DNA of 64,000 bases from Alteromonas pelagimontana (GCF_002499975.2 NZ_CP052766.1:124001-188000), one strand, 5' to 3'. Counted from the stretch's first letter, positions 38,920 through 49,543 are shown. The notes: generated by a model from the letters alone, not told the origin. Numbers and translations are program-made.

Positions 38920-41900
38920 GTTTGCTGATGCAGGCGGAGCGCTGGCGCGTTTTGCTATGAAGAAGCCGGTAACGATATCTATGTTTTTCTTCTCAATGCT
39001 GCTGTTCGGCATTATGGCCCGCCGATGGCTGCCACTGGAGAAATTCCCCGGTATCGATATTCCTCAAATGGTAGTAGAAATTCCTTACAACGATGCCACA
39101 CCTTCTGAAATTGAAAGAATGATCACCCGCCCCATTGAAGAGGCCGTCGCGACGATGTCTGGGATCAAGCGTCTGGAAGCAACGTCTTATGAAGATCGTG
39201 CAGAAATTTTTATTGAGTTTGCATGGGACGAAAATATTAAGGCGAAAAGCATAGAAGCGCGGGAGAAAATTGATGCTATACGACATCTGCTTCCCGCTGA
39301 TGTTGAAAGGGTAATGGTGTATAAGTTCAATACCAATGATATGCCGATATTTCAGTTGCGCGTATCAAGCGATCGCGACCTTTCCAACGCCTATGATTTG
39401 CTCGACAGAAACTTAAAGCGCCCGTTGGAGCGCGTTCCGGGAGTTTCCAAAGTTGAGTTATACGGCGTAATGAAAAAGCAGATCGCCATTCGCCTTTCTC
39501 CTGCTCGAATGGCCGCTATGCAAGTCGATACCACTGCCCTTTCCAAAACATTACAAGGCGCTAACTTTTCTCTGACAGCGGGTAGTATTGAAGCCGCAGA
39601 TCAAAAGATTCTGGTAAATCCGGTGGGAGAGTTCACCCAAGTCGAAGATTTTGAAAATCTTTTAATTCGCCGAGATGTGCATTTAAAAGATATCGCCGAT
39701 ATTGCCTATGAAACGCCGCGGCGTAACGAGGGACGGCATCTGGATCGCACCTTCGCTGTAGGCTTCAACATTTTTCGTGAGTCTGGAAGTAATCTGGTTG
39801 AAACTTCAGAGCGCGTAATGAAAGTGATAAACGAAGCGAAACAGGATCCGGCCTTTAATGGAATTAATTTATTTGTCATGGAAGATACCGCCAAAAGCGT
39901 AAGCTCATCTTTGGCTGATCTTCTCTATGCAGGAATGTTGGGAGCAGTTTTTTCCGTTGCCATTCTTTATCTGTTTTTACGCCAGCTAACCACTACATTA
40001 ATTGTTGTATTATCCGTCCCTTTCTCTATCTGCATCACCTTGGGGCTGATGTATTTAATGGGGTATTCCCTGAATATACTGTCATTGATGGGACTTATGC
40101 TCGCAGTGGGAATGCTGGTTGATAATGCGGTGGTGGTAACGGAAAGTATCTTTCAGGAAAGAGCGCATAACTCTAATCCTATACAAGCTACACAACAAGG
40201 GGTAAGCAATGTCAGTTTGGCGATAATAGCGGGCACTGCAACTACCGCAATCGTATTTTTGCCAAATATCGTGGGAGTAAAAATTGACGTTACAATTTTC
40301 CTTGAACATGTCGCCATTGCGATTTGTATTTCTTTATTTGCCTCGCTGCTGATTGCACAGACTCTCATACCTTTGCTGGCATCAAAGATAAACGTGCCCG
40401 CCCGCAAGTCACAGCGCTCCCCTGCGTACATTCGCCGGTATGCAAGGCTACTAAATTGGACGCTGAAGAATCAGAACAAAACCTTAATTATTGCCGTGGC
40501 AATTCTTTTGAGTACAGCAATTCCTATGCAATTTGTAACTGGCGACGAAGAAGGGAATGATGATAATGATCGAATCTGGCTTAACTATCATATGGTGCAG
40601 AATTACAGCCTGGAGGAAGTTGAGAAAACGGTAAACAAGATGGAAGCCTTTCTCTACGCGCATCAGCAAGAATTCCATATCAAGCAGGTTTATACCTATT
40701 TCACTGCTGGCCATGCCGTCTCCGGACTTACCCTGGAAGAGGACCTTCCCATTGATGTTTCCGAACTAAAAGAAAAAATTCGTGAAGCAATGCCGCTATT
40801 CGTGCGAGCTCGCCCTTCTTTTCAGTGGGAAGAGGGAAATGGCGGCGGTGTCAGTGTAACCTTATTGGGCGATTCGTCTGAACAATTGCGGGAAATCGCT
40901 GATCAGATTGTACCTGTACTGGGCAACGTCGAAGGTCTTCTTGATGTGAAAGCGGATACCGGAGGTGAGCGTCAGGAACTACAAATTCGAATTAATCGAG
41001 AAAAAGTTTGGCGGCTGGGGCTGAACACCAGTGACGTCGCAGGTTTAATTGCTACCGCCTTGCGTGGTTCGAATCTGCGGACATTTCGCTACGCAGATGC
41101 CGGAGAAGTCGATGTGCGCCTGATGTATGGCACTGACGTGCAGTCATCTCTTACGGCTTTGCGCAATATTAATGTGTCATACCAGGAAGGAAAAAATATT
41201 ACTCTGGATATGATTTCGGATATCACTGTAAAACCTCAGCTGTCGGAAATAAAACGCCACTACCGCCAGACAGCTCTGTCTATTGGCGCCAATCTTGCGA
41301 ACAATACAACGGTGGAGCAAGCACGGGAACGTATAGAAAATGCTATGGCTTTTGTTTCTTTGCCTACTGGCTATCAATGGACACTCGATGGCAGTTTTAC
41401 TCGTCAGGACGAGGCTAACGGCGTAATGCAGATGAACATGTTGCTGGCAGTATGCATGATTTATATCGTGATGGCAGCGCTGTTTGAATCTCTACTTTTA
41501 CCTACTGCTGTAATCACATCGCTGCTGTTCTCATTCACCGGCGTTTTTTGGGCGTTTATGATTACGGGAACGTCTATGTCAGTAATGGGAATGATCGGCA
41601 TGCTGATATTGATGGGCATTGTGGTAAACAATGGCATTGTACTTGTAGACAGAATCAATCAGCTTATAGCCGCTGACCTGCCGCTGTTCCAAGCGGTGTT
41701 GGAAGGTTGCCAGTCGAGAATCAGACCGATCCTTATGACTGTTGCTACAACCGTGCTTGGGCTGATTCCGCTGGCTGCGGGAACGACCAAGATAGGTGGC
41801 GATGGCCCTCCGTATTCCCCCATGGCCATCGCCATAATCGGAGGATTGCTCTTCTCTACGCTTACCAGCCTATTTCTGGTGCCGCTGGCTTACGTCCTGC

Positions 41901-41977
41901 TCCTCAAGATGCGCTTTCATACCCAACGTATGATGGCTAACAGTCGAGCTAGGGTATCCCGATGGGTAAGGATATGA
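38912..41977 (+). CDS. RND efflux permease (second of tandem pair)
   Basis: 1021-residue RND protein. FAMKKPVTISMFFFSMLLFG is helix 1, VGMLVDNAVVVTESIFQE the helix-4 relay with the key Asp, and LILMGIVVNNGIVLVDRINQ the helix-10 region. The start ATG 38912 has AAGGAG 7 nt upstream and lies inside the end of the first permease gene, so the two are coupled. It is clearly diverged from its neighbour. The pair recalls MdtBC, in which two permeases form one heterotrimer. The adaptor upstream is shared. Confidence 0.87.
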   Translation: MDKFADAGGALARFAMKKPVTISMFFFSMLLFGIMARRWLPLEKFPGIDIPQMVVEIPYNDATPSEIERMITRPIEEAVATMSGIKRLEATSYEDRAEIFIEFAWDENIKAKSIEAREKIDAIRHLLPADVERVMVYKFNTNDMPIFQLRVSSDRDLSNAYDLLDRNLKRPLERVPGVSKVELYGVMKKQIAIRLSPARMAAMQVDTTALSKTLQGANFSLTAGSIEAADQKILVNPVGEFTQVEDFENLLIRRDVHLKDIADIAYETPRRNEGRHLDRTFAVGFNIFRESGSNLVETSERVMKVINEAKQDPAFNGINLFVMEDTAKSVSSSLADLLYAGMLGAVFSVAILYLFLRQLTTTLIVVLSVPFSICITLGLMYLMGYSLNILSLMGLMLAVGMLVDNAVVVTESIFQERAHNSNPIQATQQGVSNVSLAIIAGTATTAIVFLPNIVGVKIDVTIFLEHVAIAICISLFASLLIAQTLIPLLASKINVPARKSQRSPAYIRRYARLLNWTLKNQNKTLIIAVAILLSTAIPMQFVTGDEEGNDDNDRIWLNYHMVQNYSLEEVEKTVNKMEAFLYAHQQEFHIKQVYTYFTAGHAVSGLTLEEDLPIDVSELKEKIREAMPLFVRARPSFQWEEGNGGGVSVTLLGDSSEQLREIADQIVPVLGNVEGLLDVKADTGGERQELQIRINREKVWRLGLNTSDVAGLIATALRGSNLRTFRYADAGEVDVRLMYGTDVQSSLTALRNINVSYQEGKNITLDMISDITVKPQLSEIKRHYRQTALSIGANLANNTTVEQARERIENAMAFVSLPTGYQWTLDGSFTRQDEANGVMQMNMLLAVCMIYIVMAALFESLLLPTAVITSLLFSFTGVFWAFMITGTSMSVMGMIGMLILMGIVVNNGIVLVDRINQLIAADLPLFQAVLEGCQSRIRPILMTVATTVLGLIPLAAGTTKIGGDGPPYSPMAIAIIGGLLFSTLTSLFLVPLAYVLLLKMRFHTQRMMANSRARVSRWVRI

Positions 41978-42068
41978 TCCTATAAGTACTCGCCAACAGT
42001 AGCCATTGATCCGGGTGCGTTCCTTTCCTTTGAAAAAGGCCCCCACCCGGCTCTTTAGCCAGCTCATT

Positions 42069-42398
42069 TTAGCTGCGTGCGGTCAGGAATTCGTGTACAG
42101 CGTTCGCATCGCGCTCAACTGAAAATTCAATCAGGCTAGCACCGTTACACGTCAGACCTTCCTCAGACGTCACCATACGCAGCACTTCACGTTGACTCGC
42201 AGCAAGACGACCTACATTGCGAGCCAAACTTGAACGCAGTACTCTTACGTCATCCATCACGATAGCTTTACAAAAACCTGAAAATTGGGTATCGCCCACA
42301 AAGCGAACGTCTTTAGCAGGAGTGGCAGCAAATGCTGGTGATGACAATGCAGCTACGCTAACAGCAACAGCTAATGATTTCTTTACTAATGCTTTCAT
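42069..42398 (-). CDS. DUF3718-type small exported protein
   Basis: 109-residue protein with a signal peptide (KKSLAVAVSVAALSSPAFAA). The mature part has two cysteines, in FSGFCKAIVMDD and GLTCNGASL, likely forming a disulfide. The size and pattern match the DUF3718 family of Shewanella and Alteromonas relatives. The function is not known. ATG 42398 has GAGGA 7 nt upstream. It stands alone, convergent with the RND operon. Confidence 0.7.
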   Translation of the reverse strand: MKALVKKSLAVAVSVAALSSPAFAATPAKDVRFVGDTQFSGFCKAIVMDDVRVLRSSLARNVGRLAASQREVLRMVTSEEGLTCNGASLIEFSVERDANAVHEFLTARS

Positions 42399-42766
42399 CT
42401 TCAAATCCTCAAATGTTTTGGCAAACTCGTAGTTAATGTGCACCGGAGTTATCTCGTTGGCGCCCTATATTTATGCACCAGATAAAAAACATTTGCTGTT
42501 GGAATATTGTTGTAAGGGGGTAAAAGAGAGGTAAAAGAAGATGTTAGAGAGTTATTAATATCTTAACCCGCTGAAATATAACTACATTTCGAAGCGCATT
42601 ATTCATAATTGCAAGCATAACTAAAATTTTTATTCTAAAATATTATAAAAAGCGAGGCGGAAAAATGTTATTAAATTACCGAAACGTCGCTATTGTTACA
42701 GAAAATGCTAAGTTTTAAGGAGCAAACTTAGCGAAAGCAGTCACAATTCCGTAATAAAATTACATT
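42399..42766. other. Intergenic gap with one hairpin
   Basis: 368 nt, AT-rich. The only structure noted is the perfect 9-nt stem at 42707-42732. No gene or repeat was recognised, and the DUF3718 promoter should be on the minus strand near 42430-42470. Confidence 0.4.
42707..42732 (-). terminator. Candidate terminator hairpin after the DUF2189 gene
   Basis: GCTAAGTTT / AAACTTAGC perfect 9-nt stem with an 8-nt loop. The T-tract on the minus strand is weak (ATTTTCTG), so the call is tentative. Confidence 0.4.
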
Positions 42767-43561
42767 TCAAGGCATTTTTCTTTCTCTTTTTGTCGCTATA
42801 GTATCGATATAACCGTGCCAGGATGCATATCCTATCAGAGGCATGAGTACGAGAAAGCCGATGAAGCCAGTAAGAAAACCGATAAGTACAGCGGTAAAAA
42901 TAATCGCTCCCCAAATAAGCAGGGGAAGTTTATTTACCCACACTGCATTTACGCTAGACATTACCGCTGTTGCCAAATCCACTTTTCTTTCCATCAGGAT
43001 CGGCTGAGTAAAGGCACTGATAAATAGCAGTATAAGTGTAAAAAGCGCCCCCACCGCAACGCCTAACAATAGAAAAGGCAGTAACGCTTCAAGCGTCTCA
43101 TCCAGATAAGGAGGATATAGAGCGTGAATGAGGGATGCCACCCGCAGCCAAAAAATCATCAGTACGGTGAGTAGAATACCAAAGCCCCATTCATGCACAG
43201 CATTTCTCTTAATGGCTTTGAGTGAATGACCCAACGTGGGTTTATGCCCCTTCCCTAATTCCCGACTTACATCGTAAAGACCAGCAGCAAGAAAGGGACC
43301 GATTAACATAAAGCACACCATCGCTGGCATTATCACCAGATGCCAACCTGTCATTTGCACCAGGTATACAATCAACCAGGGAATCAATGCAAATATAACA
43401 CCATAAAAAGCCGTTAAGCCTGGAGTTTTCATGATGTCGCGGCCTCCCTGAGCCAGCCACTTAAATGGATCGCTTGCGTCCAGTTGTTTACAGGGAATTA
43501 CACGTCCAATTCCCCTGTCCGCAATTGCATTTTGAGGGGGTTCTTTGAAATGTTGAGACAT
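42767..43561 (-). CDS. DUF2189 integral membrane protein
   Basis: 264-residue inner-membrane protein with about six hydrophobic segments. It starts with a polar N-terminus (SQHFKEPPQNAIADRG). The family-typical pieces DPFKWLAQGGRDIMKTPGLT, FMLIGPFLAAGLYDVSREL and the ending LVLMPLIGYASWHGYIDTI are present. ATG 43561 has GAGAG 6 nt upstream; a longer frame reaching 43636 has no ribosome site. Function unknown. Single gene, leftward. Confidence 0.78.
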   Translation of the reverse strand: MSQHFKEPPQNAIADRGIGRVIPCKQLDASDPFKWLAQGGRDIMKTPGLTAFYGVIFALIPWLIVYLVQMTGWHLVIMPAMVCFMLIGPFLAAGLYDVSRELGKGHKPTLGHSLKAIKRNAVHEWGFGILLTVLMIFWLRVASLIHALYPPYLDETLEALLPFLLLGVAVGALFTLILLFISAFTQPILMERKVDLATAVMSSVNAVWVNKLPLLIWGAIIFTAVLIGFLTGFIGFLVLMPLIGYASWHGYIDTIATKRERKMP

Positions 43562-43926
43562 ATTTTTCTCTCGTCTGATAGTAGACAAATGTGTGGCAAG
43601 CATGGGCCAGGTCTTAACACGCAGCGCTAGCGGCACCTGACCCTGAAATTGTCTTTCATTAAAAGATAGGACGAATTAAAGAATTTCACAATATCTTAAC
43701 AAAAAATTAGTGGCGCGCGGGTGCAAAAGGAATGCTGCCGCATTTTTTTGGTGTCTGTATTAGTGATAAGTATTCTACGTTTAGCAGGAAGATACAAAGA
43801 AACAAAAGAATTCCTGCCATTCTTCCGGATATTCTGTAAAAACATTGCGTTAGCGTGCAAATAGTACTTAACAACACCTTAAACGTTGCGATACTCTGAA
43901 CACCCCGTTTCTCAACCAAGAACATC
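43562..43926. other. Intergenic gap between the DUF2189 gene and alaA
   Basis: 365 nt with divergent promoters. I see nothing beyond an 84-codon minus-strand frame (43707-43961) that overlaps the alaA start and looks spurious. Confidence 0.4.
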
Positions 43927-45153
43927 ATGAAATCTGTAGCACGCTCCCACAAATTGGACAACGTCTGTTATGACATTCGCGGGCCGATTGCCGCACAAGC
44001 AAGAAAAATGGAAGACGAAGGCCATCGTATCCTCAAGCTGAATATCGGCAACCCTGCTCCTTTTGGTTTTGAAGCTCCCGACGATATCCTTAAAGACGTA
44101 ATTCACAATTTACCCACCTCGCAAGGTTATTCCGATTCGGTAGGTATTTATGCAGCGCGGGTTGCGGTGATGCAGTATTACCAGCAAATGAACATTAAAC
44201 ATATTCGCGTAGACGATGTGTATATTGGCAACGGCGTCAGTGAAATGATCATGATGTCGATGCAGGCGCTCCTGAACAATGGCGATGAGGTGCTATTGCC
44301 CACGCCAGACTACCCGTTATGGACGGCAGCAGTAAGTTTATCGTCGGGTACGCCGGTACATTATCGTTGCGACGAACAGGCGGATTGGTTTCCTGATATC
44401 GAAGACATAAAAAGCAAGATTACCAGCCGCACCCGGGCGATTGTGATCATTAATCCCAACAACCCAACTGGCGCGGTTTACGATAACGCTATCTTGCAGG
44501 AAATTGTTGAAGTCGCTCGTGAAAACGGTTTGGTGATATTTTCTGATGAAATTTATGACAAAATTCTTTACGACGACGCCACTCACACCTGCATCGCATC
44601 TCTGGCCGATGACGTTTTCTGCGTTACCTTAAGCGGCCTGTCAAAAAACTATCGCGTGGCCGGATTCAGAGCGGGATGGTTAGTCGTTAGTGGCAACAAG
44701 CGTATCGCCAGTGATTATATCGAAGGTTTAAATATTCTGGCGTCAATGCGAATGTGCGCCAACGTGCCGTGCCAAAGCGCGATTCAAACCGCATTGGGCG
44801 GATATCAGAGCATAAAAGATCTGGTCAATGATGGCGGTCGATTAAAGATCCAGCGAGATCTGGCTGCGGATATGCTCAATGAAATTGACGGTATTCACTG
44901 CGTTAAACCCAAAGGCGCCATGTACTGTTTCGCCAAGGTGGATGAAAAGAAGTTCAATATCCATAATGACGAGCAAATGATTTTCGACTTGTTGAACAGT
45001 GAAAAAATTCTGCTGGTTCACGGTAGCGCGTTTAATCTTTTTGAAGGTGTTTATTTCAGACTGGTATTTTTACCCCATAGCGATGTGCTAAAACCAGCGC
45101 TTACTCGCATCGGTAACTTTTTTAATCATTATCGTCAGGTTGGCGGAGCATAA
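43927..45153 (+). CDS. alaA: Alanine aminotransferase
   Basis: PLP enzyme making alanine from pyruvate and glutamate, 408 residues. [20 protein letters not shown] and [19 protein letters not shown] are characteristic of AlaA (YfbQ). [14 protein letters not shown] holds the cofactor Asn, [12 protein letters not shown] the Asp/Tyr pair, and [17 protein letters not shown] the Schiff-base Lys. It is followed directly by yfbR, as in E. coli. The small overlap in frames disappears when the yfbR start at 45158 is used. Confidence 0.93.
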   Translation: MKSVARSHKLDNVCYDIRGPIAAQARKMEDEGHRILKLNIGNPAPFGFEAPDDILKDVIHNLPTSQGYSDSVGIYAARVAVMQYYQQMNIKHIRVDDVYIGNGVSEMIMMSMQALLNNGDEVLLPTPDYPLWTAAVSLSSGTPVHYRCDEQADWFPDIEDIKSKITSRTRAIVIINPNNPTGAVYDNAILQEIVEVARENGLVIFSDEIYDKILYDDATHTCIASLADDVFCVTLSGLSKNYRVAGFRAGWLVVSGNKRIASDYIEGLNILASMRMCANVPCQSAIQTALGGYQSIKDLVNDGGRLKIQRDLAADMLNEIDGIHCVKPKGAMYCFAKVDEKKFNIHNDEQMIFDLLNSEKILLVHGSAFNLFEGVYFRLVFLPHSDVLKPALTRIGNFFNHYRQVGGA

Positions 45154-45157
45154 AATA

Positions 45158-45811
45158 ATGAGTGATAAAAGCCATTTTTTTGCGCACCTGGCCAGAATGA
45201 AGCTGATCCAGCGCTGGCCGCTTATGCGAAATGTGCGAACAGAAAATGTGCAAGAACACAGCCTGCAAGTTGCCATGGTAGCGCACGCGCTGGCGCTGAT
45301 ACGCAACAAGTTTTTCGAAGGAAACGTAAACCCTGAGCGTATTGCCACTATAGCCCTGTTTCATGACGTATCGGAAGTGTTAACTGGCGATTTACCTACA
45401 CCGGTAAAGTATTATAATCCGGCCATCAGAGACGAATACAAGAAGATAGAAAAGATTGCAGAAAACAAGCTGATTGATATGGCGCCAGAAGCTTTTCGCG
45501 AGGACTACGCCAAATTAATTGATGGCCAGTATCACTCAAAAGACGAAGCCTTCATTGTTAAAGCAGCGGATGTGCTTTGCGCATACCTGAAGACACAGGA
45601 AGAGCTCGTTGCCGGCAATCAGGAGTTTAAATTGGCTAAAAAACGGCTCGATAAGATACTAAAAGAATATCATTCGCCGGAAGTTGATTACTTTGTCACT
45701 CGTTACATGCCAAGTTTTTCGCTGAGTTTAGACGAAATAACGCAGGAAGATTATGACAGTCCGCAATACCCAAACGCAAACCGATTACATGCGTCTTATC
45801 ATCTGCGTTAA
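45158..45811 (+). CDS. yfbR: 5'-deoxynucleotidase
   Basis: HD-domain phosphatase acting on deoxyribonucleoside 5'-monophosphates, 217 residues. The metal ligands are His34 in [10 protein letters not shown] and the His69-Asp70 pair in [38 protein letters not shown] follows near residue 150. The start ATG 45158 has GGAG 9 nt upstream and lies 5 nt past alaA. The gene after it is a second HD nucleotide hydrolase, so the two may together limit dNTP pools. Confidence 0.92.
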   Translation: MSDKSHFFAHLARMKLIQRWPLMRNVRTENVQEHSLQVAMVAHALALIRNKFFEGNVNPERIATIALFHDVSEVLTGDLPTPVKYYNPAIRDEYKKIEKIAENKLIDMAPEAFREDYAKLIDGQYHSKDEAFIVKAADVLCAYLKTQEELVAGNQEFKLAKKRLDKILKEYHSPEVDYFVTRYMPSFSLSLDEITQEDYDSPQYPNANRLHASYHLR

Positions 45812-45899
45812 CGTATAGGTGGAACTAACCTTAATCCGCAATGATGTGAACTGGTATAAACCATTTTTCTCATGAGCAAAAAAGCGACAGAAAGATACT

Positions 45900-47249
45900 G
45901 TGAATAAACAACGTAGAAATTCTTTGTTTCAAGTATGGGACGAGAGACGTTTGCCGCGAACGCAGTCCAGGGACGGAGACCACCGTTCACCGTTCCAGCG
46001 AGACAAAGCACGAGTGTTACATTCCGCCGCCTTTCGGCGTTTACAGGCGAAAACGCAGGTGCTTGGCGTAGGGCTCAGCGATTTCTATCGCACCCGATTG
46101 ACGCATTCACTGGAAGCAGCACAAATTGGCACCGGCATTGCCGCGCAGTTGCAGAGCAAGTTTCCACAGCAAACTACCTTACTGGAACTTGACCCGTATT
46201 TAATTGAAACGCTGTGTCTTGCCCACGATATCGGCCTCCCCCCCTTCGGTCACGGAGGAGAAATTGCGCTGAATTATATGATGCACAAGGACGGGGGTTT
46301 TGAAGGAAATGGGCAAACCTTTCGCATTGTCACGCAGCTTGAGCCATATACGGCTGAACATGGCATGAACCTTAGCCGCCGCAGCGTATTAGGTCTGATT
46401 AAGTACCCCAATTTTCTGGACACCTTGACTAACCTAGAATGTTTACCTAAAAGCCCTGTGTCGTTACGACAGGTTAAGGCCCAGCAATGGCATCCTCCGA
46501 AAGGTTTGTATCGTTGCGATGAAGCTTTGCTTGACTGGCTGCTGGCGCCGTTGTCCAGCGCTGATCGCACTCGCCTGATGTCATACCAAACCATAATTGG
46601 CGCGCATAGCAAGACCTGCTACAAATCCTTTGACTGTTCCATAATGGAACTGGCAGATGATATTGCCTACGGCATTCACGATCTGGAGGATGCTATCGTT
46701 ATGAACATGGTGAATGTAGACAGCTTCCAACGCGACGTAGTTTTGCCGATTTTAGAAAAAGATATTCCCTGGCTTTCCAATAATATTGAATTGCTTAGCG
46801 AACGCCTTTTCAGCGAATTTCACCACGAACGTAAAAATGCAATTGGTGCGCTGGTAAATACCTTTATTACCGCTATCATCATCACAGAGGTTCCCGGGTT
46901 TGAGCATCCACTACTGCGTTTTTCAGCTACGCTTCCCGCTGCCCACGCCGCGGCACTCAGCTTATTTAAGCAGTTTGTTTATCATAAGGTTATTCGTAAA
47001 TCAGAAGTCCAGTTACTGGAGTATCGCGGTCAGCAAATGGTAATGGAGCTATTTGAAGCCTTTAGCTCGGATCCGGAGCGGTTGTTACCTGTGAATACCC
47101 GCAAACGCTGGGCGGAAGCAGAAAAAGACAATAACGGTCAAAGAGTTATCGCAGATTATATTTCGGGCATGACCGATGAATTCGCCGCCAGGCTTTATAC
47201 TACGTTATTTATTCCTAAGCACGGCGGAGCCCACGAACAACTTCAATAA
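45900..47249 (+). CDS. Deoxyguanosine triphosphate triphosphohydrolase-like protein
   Basis: 449-residue HD-domain dNTP triphosphohydrolase of the Dgt family, releasing triphosphate from d[23 protein letters not shown] and [14 protein letters not shown] (His69) begin the active site. [15 protein letters not shown] (His109, Asp110, His118) completes the metal and substrate site, and [15 protein letters not shown] adds the last Asp. The start is GTG 45900. Members of this family are annotated as anti-phage dGTPases, since depleting dNTPs can block phage replication. It is 88 nt after yfbR and in the same direction. Confidence 0.9.
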   Translation: MNKQRRNSLFQVWDERRLPRTQSRDGDHRSPFQRDKARVLHSAAFRRLQAKTQVLGVGLSDFYRTRLTHSLEAAQIGTGIAAQLQSKFPQQTTLLELDPYLIETLCLAHDIGLPPFGHGGEIALNYMMHKDGGFEGNGQTFRIVTQLEPYTAEHGMNLSRRSVLGLIKYPNFLDTLTNLECLPKSPVSLRQVKAQQWHPPKGLYRCDEALLDWLLAPLSSADRTRLMSYQTIIGAHSKTCYKSFDCSIMELADDIAYGIHDLEDAIVMNMVNVDSFQRDVVLPILEKDIPWLSNNIELLSERLFSEFHHERKNAIGALVNTFITAIIITEVPGFEHPLLRFSATLPAAHAAALSLFKQFVYHKVIRKSEVQLLEYRGQQMVMELFEAFSSDPERLLPVNTRKRWAEAEKDNNGQRVIADYISGMTDEFAARLYTTLFIPKHGGAHEQLQ

Positions 47250-47340
47250 AAACATTAAAAATTTTTCACGTATGAAATCATGATGCACTTTTTCCGGTCT
47301 GTATCGTAAGCAATTTGAATATGGCAGAAAGAGCGGTGCT

Positions 47341-48348
47341 ATGCCACGCAAATTTATTCCCTCCGTTAAACTTACAGACAACGACGTGACAGATGAAGCG
47401 GTATATAAGCAACGTCGGACGTTGTTAAAATCAATGGGTTTTCTGGGCGCCAGCAGCCTGCTTGCGGCAGGAAATGCTAATGCCTTAGGCTGGTTTGGTG
47501 ACGACGAGGAAAAGAAAACCTTCCAGCGCAAGGCTCTGGAATTTTCAAAAGCAGAAAAATTCAGCACAAAAGAGACGCTGACGCCTTACGAAAAGGTTTC
47601 TGCTTATAATAATTTTTATGAATTTGGCACAGGCAAAGATGATCCCGCTGACAACGCGCAGGATTTTGATGTCGACCCCTGGTCATTAAAAGTAGAAGGC
47701 TTGGTGGAGAAACCTTTCACCTTAAGTCACGACCAGTTGAGCAAGCGTTTTGCGTTGGAGGAGCGAATTTATCGCCTGCGATGTGTGGAAGCCTGGTCAA
47801 TGGTTATCCCCTGGATTGGCTTTTCATTAAACGATTTAATAAAACAAGCTGCTCCGCTTTCCAGCGCCAAATATGTTGCCTTTGAAACCTTATACGATCC
47901 TAAACAAATGCCTGGCCAAACTAACCGTTTTGTCGGCGGCGGCATTGATTATCCGTATGTCGAAGGTTTACGTCTGGATGAAGCAATGCATCCACTCTCT
48001 TTTATGGCTGTAGGACTATATGGCAAAACATTACCTCCACAAAATGGTGCGCCAATCCGCTTAGTGGTGCCTTGGAAGTATGGGTTTAAAAGCATCAAGT
48101 CCATCGTCAAAATTCGCCTAACCGATAAACAACCCCCAACCACCTGGAAAAATCTCGCGGCGCAGGAATATGGGTTTTACGCGAACGTAAACCCCCGAGT
48201 GGATCATCCCCGCTGGAGTCAGGCGAGTGAAAGGCGTATTACCACAGGAGGTTTGCTGTCGCGAAATCGAATTCCTACTAAAATGTTCAACGGGTACGAA
48301 GAGGTTGCTTCACTCTATCGGGGCATGGATTTGAGCCGGTTCTATTAA
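47341..48348 (+). CDS. msrP: Protein-methionine-sulfoxide reductase catalytic subunit
   Basis: Periplasmic molybdenum enzyme that repairs oxidised methionine in envelope proteins, 335 residues. A Tat signal is present ([20 protein letters not shown]). The molybdopterin-ligand cysteine is in [15 protein letters not shown], and [16 protein letters not shown] is conserved. It ends TAATG, overlapping the msrQ start by 1 nt. It receives electrons from the MsrQ haem protein. Confidence 0.95.
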   Translation: MPRKFIPSVKLTDNDVTDEAVYKQRRTLLKSMGFLGASSLLAAGNANALGWFGDDEEKKTFQRKALEFSKAEKFSTKETLTPYEKVSAYNNFYEFGTGKDDPADNAQDFDVDPWSLKVEGLVEKPFTLSHDQLSKRFALEERIYRLRCVEAWSMVIPWIGFSLNDLIKQAAPLSSAKYVAFETLYDPKQMPGQTNRFVGGGIDYPYVEGLRLDEAMHPLSFMAVGLYGKTLPPQNGAPIRLVVPWKYGFKSIKSIVKIRLTDKQPPTTWKNLAAQEYGFYANVNPRVDHPRWSQASERRITTGGLLSRNRIPTKMFNGYEEVASLYRGMDLSRFY

Positions 48349-48980
48349 TGCAGCGTTTATTGAAAAAGCCGCTTCGACTAAGTTCAAGACAACTGTTCAT
48401 CTTCAAATCTCTGGTGCATATTGTTGCCTTAGGCTATTTAGGCATCATGTTTTATCTGGGCTTTCAGGATGAATTGGGGGCCGATCCTGTAAAGACATTA
48501 ATTCATTTTACCGGCACCGGGGCAATCAACTTGCTGATGATTACGCTTGTAGTATCGCCCCTTGCTAAGCGGCTGCCCTGCGCGGACCTTATGCGTATGC
48601 GTCGGATGCTCGGTCTCTACACATTTGTCTATGCACTAAGCCATTTTGTTGCTTACATACTGTTTGAGTTGCAACTGAATTTCTCCTTACTTGGTAGCGA
48701 AATTGCTAAAAGACCGTATATCACCGTTGGCTTCACAGCGTTCCTTCTACTTCTGATGATGGCTGCAACATCCACCAAAGGGCTACAACGGCGGTTGGGG
48801 AGAAACTGGCAACGGCTGCATAACACTATCTATTTGTGCGCTGTTCTGGCGCTGCTACATTTTACCTGGTCTTTAAAAACCGCCTGGGGAGATCCTATTT
48901 TTTATTGGATCCTGGCGGCGTTTCTCCTCTATTTACGAAAAGATAAATGGCGGTTCTTACAACGTAAAAAATCCCGTTAA
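48348..48980 (+). CDS. msrQ: MsrP haem-binding membrane subunit
   Basis: Integral membrane haem b protein of the ferric-reductase fold, 210 residues with about six helices. It passes electrons from quinol to MsrP. LIHFTGTGAINLLMITLVV, LGLYTFVYALSHFVAYI and WQRLHNTIYLCAVLALLHFT hold the haem His residues. RRMLGLY matches MsrQ. It is coupled to msrP. Confidence 0.93.
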   Translation: MQRLLKKPLRLSSRQLFIFKSLVHIVALGYLGIMFYLGFQDELGADPVKTLIHFTGTGAINLLMITLVVSPLAKRLPCADLMRMRRMLGLYTFVYALSHFVAYILFELQLNFSLLGSEIAKRPYITVGFTAFLLLLMMAATSTKGLQRRLGRNWQRLHNTIYLCAVLALLHFTWSLKTAWGDPIFYWILAAFLLYLRKDKWRFLQRKKSR

Positions 48981-49112
48981 GCTCACCCCGCTCCGCCGAG
49001 ATGCCCATAGAGGTAGCTTTTCCTCATTGCCAACGCATCCAGCGATTAAGGAACAAGATGCCACTGCACTTCGGCTTGTATATCTGAACTAATTATTTAA
49101 AAAAGCTCTTGC

Positions 49113-49128
49113 CTGTATATTTATACAG
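49113..49128. promoter_or_regulatory. LexA (SOS) box of the sulA-like gene
   Basis: CTGT-ATATTTAT-ACAG, exact consensus ends, 43 nt upstream of the ATG at 49172. A second imperfect match (CTGT-ATAAATAT-CCAC) lies at 49147-49162, so tandem LexA binding is possible. Confidence 0.8.
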
Positions 49129-49171
49129 TATTACTGTAAGCAGGTACTGTATAAATATCCACGAGAAGAAT

Positions 49172-49543
49172 ATGAGCTCAATAACTGCAAAGGCACATAA
49201 CGTAGTGCAACTTCCCCTTCCTTTCGACCTTTTTCCGGCTCAGGCGAAACCGGATCGCGGATGGTCGTATTTATTAGCTGAGTCATTGGCTTTCAAAAAA
49301 AATGTACATCACGCTATCCGTATTCAAAAGCCTTCTGAAGAAAAGGTTCCTCAGTGGATTCGAAAATTGATTATGAGCGGTCAGTGCAAAACAATTTATG
49401 TTGAAAACCTTGCACTTCCCCAAAGTGAAAAAATATTGATTGAAGATCTGTGCTGTACCTATTCCGTCTCACTGGTTAATTTGGAAGTTAATGACCGTAA
49501 CCATGGTACTGCAATGCAGAATGTAATCAGCGGCCCCTGGTGA
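49172..49543 (+). CDS. sulA: SulA-like SOS cell-division inhibitor
   Basis: 123-residue cytoplasmic protein of SulA type that would block FtsZ assembly during SOS. NVVQLPLPFDLFPAQ is an N-terminal tail. GWSYLLAESLAFKKNVHHAI and PSEEKVPQWIRKLIMSGQCK follow, resembling the SulA core. It is unlike RecA-fold partners in lacking a P-loop. ATG 49172 has GAGAAG 6 nt upstream. The strongest support is the LexA box just upstream. Identity to SulA is moderate by eye. Confidence 0.72.
   Translation: MSSITAKAHNVVQLPLPFDLFPAQAKPDRGWSYLLAESLAFKKNVHHAIRIQKPSEEKVPQWIRKLIMSGQCKTIYVENLALPQSEKILIEDLCCTYSVSLVNLEVNDRNHGTAMQNVISGPW

Noticed and set aside
41064..41076. GGTTCGAATC, tRNA T-arm look-alike
   Set aside because: It is inside an RND permease gene in frame, with no acceptor or anticodon arms around it.
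41994..42055. CCGGGTG/CACCCGG arms after the tandem RND operon, possible terminator
   Set aside because: The loop is about 30 nt and there is no T-run after the stem, so a terminator is not supported.
43707..43961. 84-codon minus-strand ORF with a hydrophobic stretch
   Set aside because: It overlaps the start of alaA on the other strand, has no ribosome site, and no recognisable domain.
45900..47249. dGTPase as part of a defence island
   Set aside because: Flanking genes (alaA, yfbR, msrPQ) are housekeeping and no other defence gene is present.
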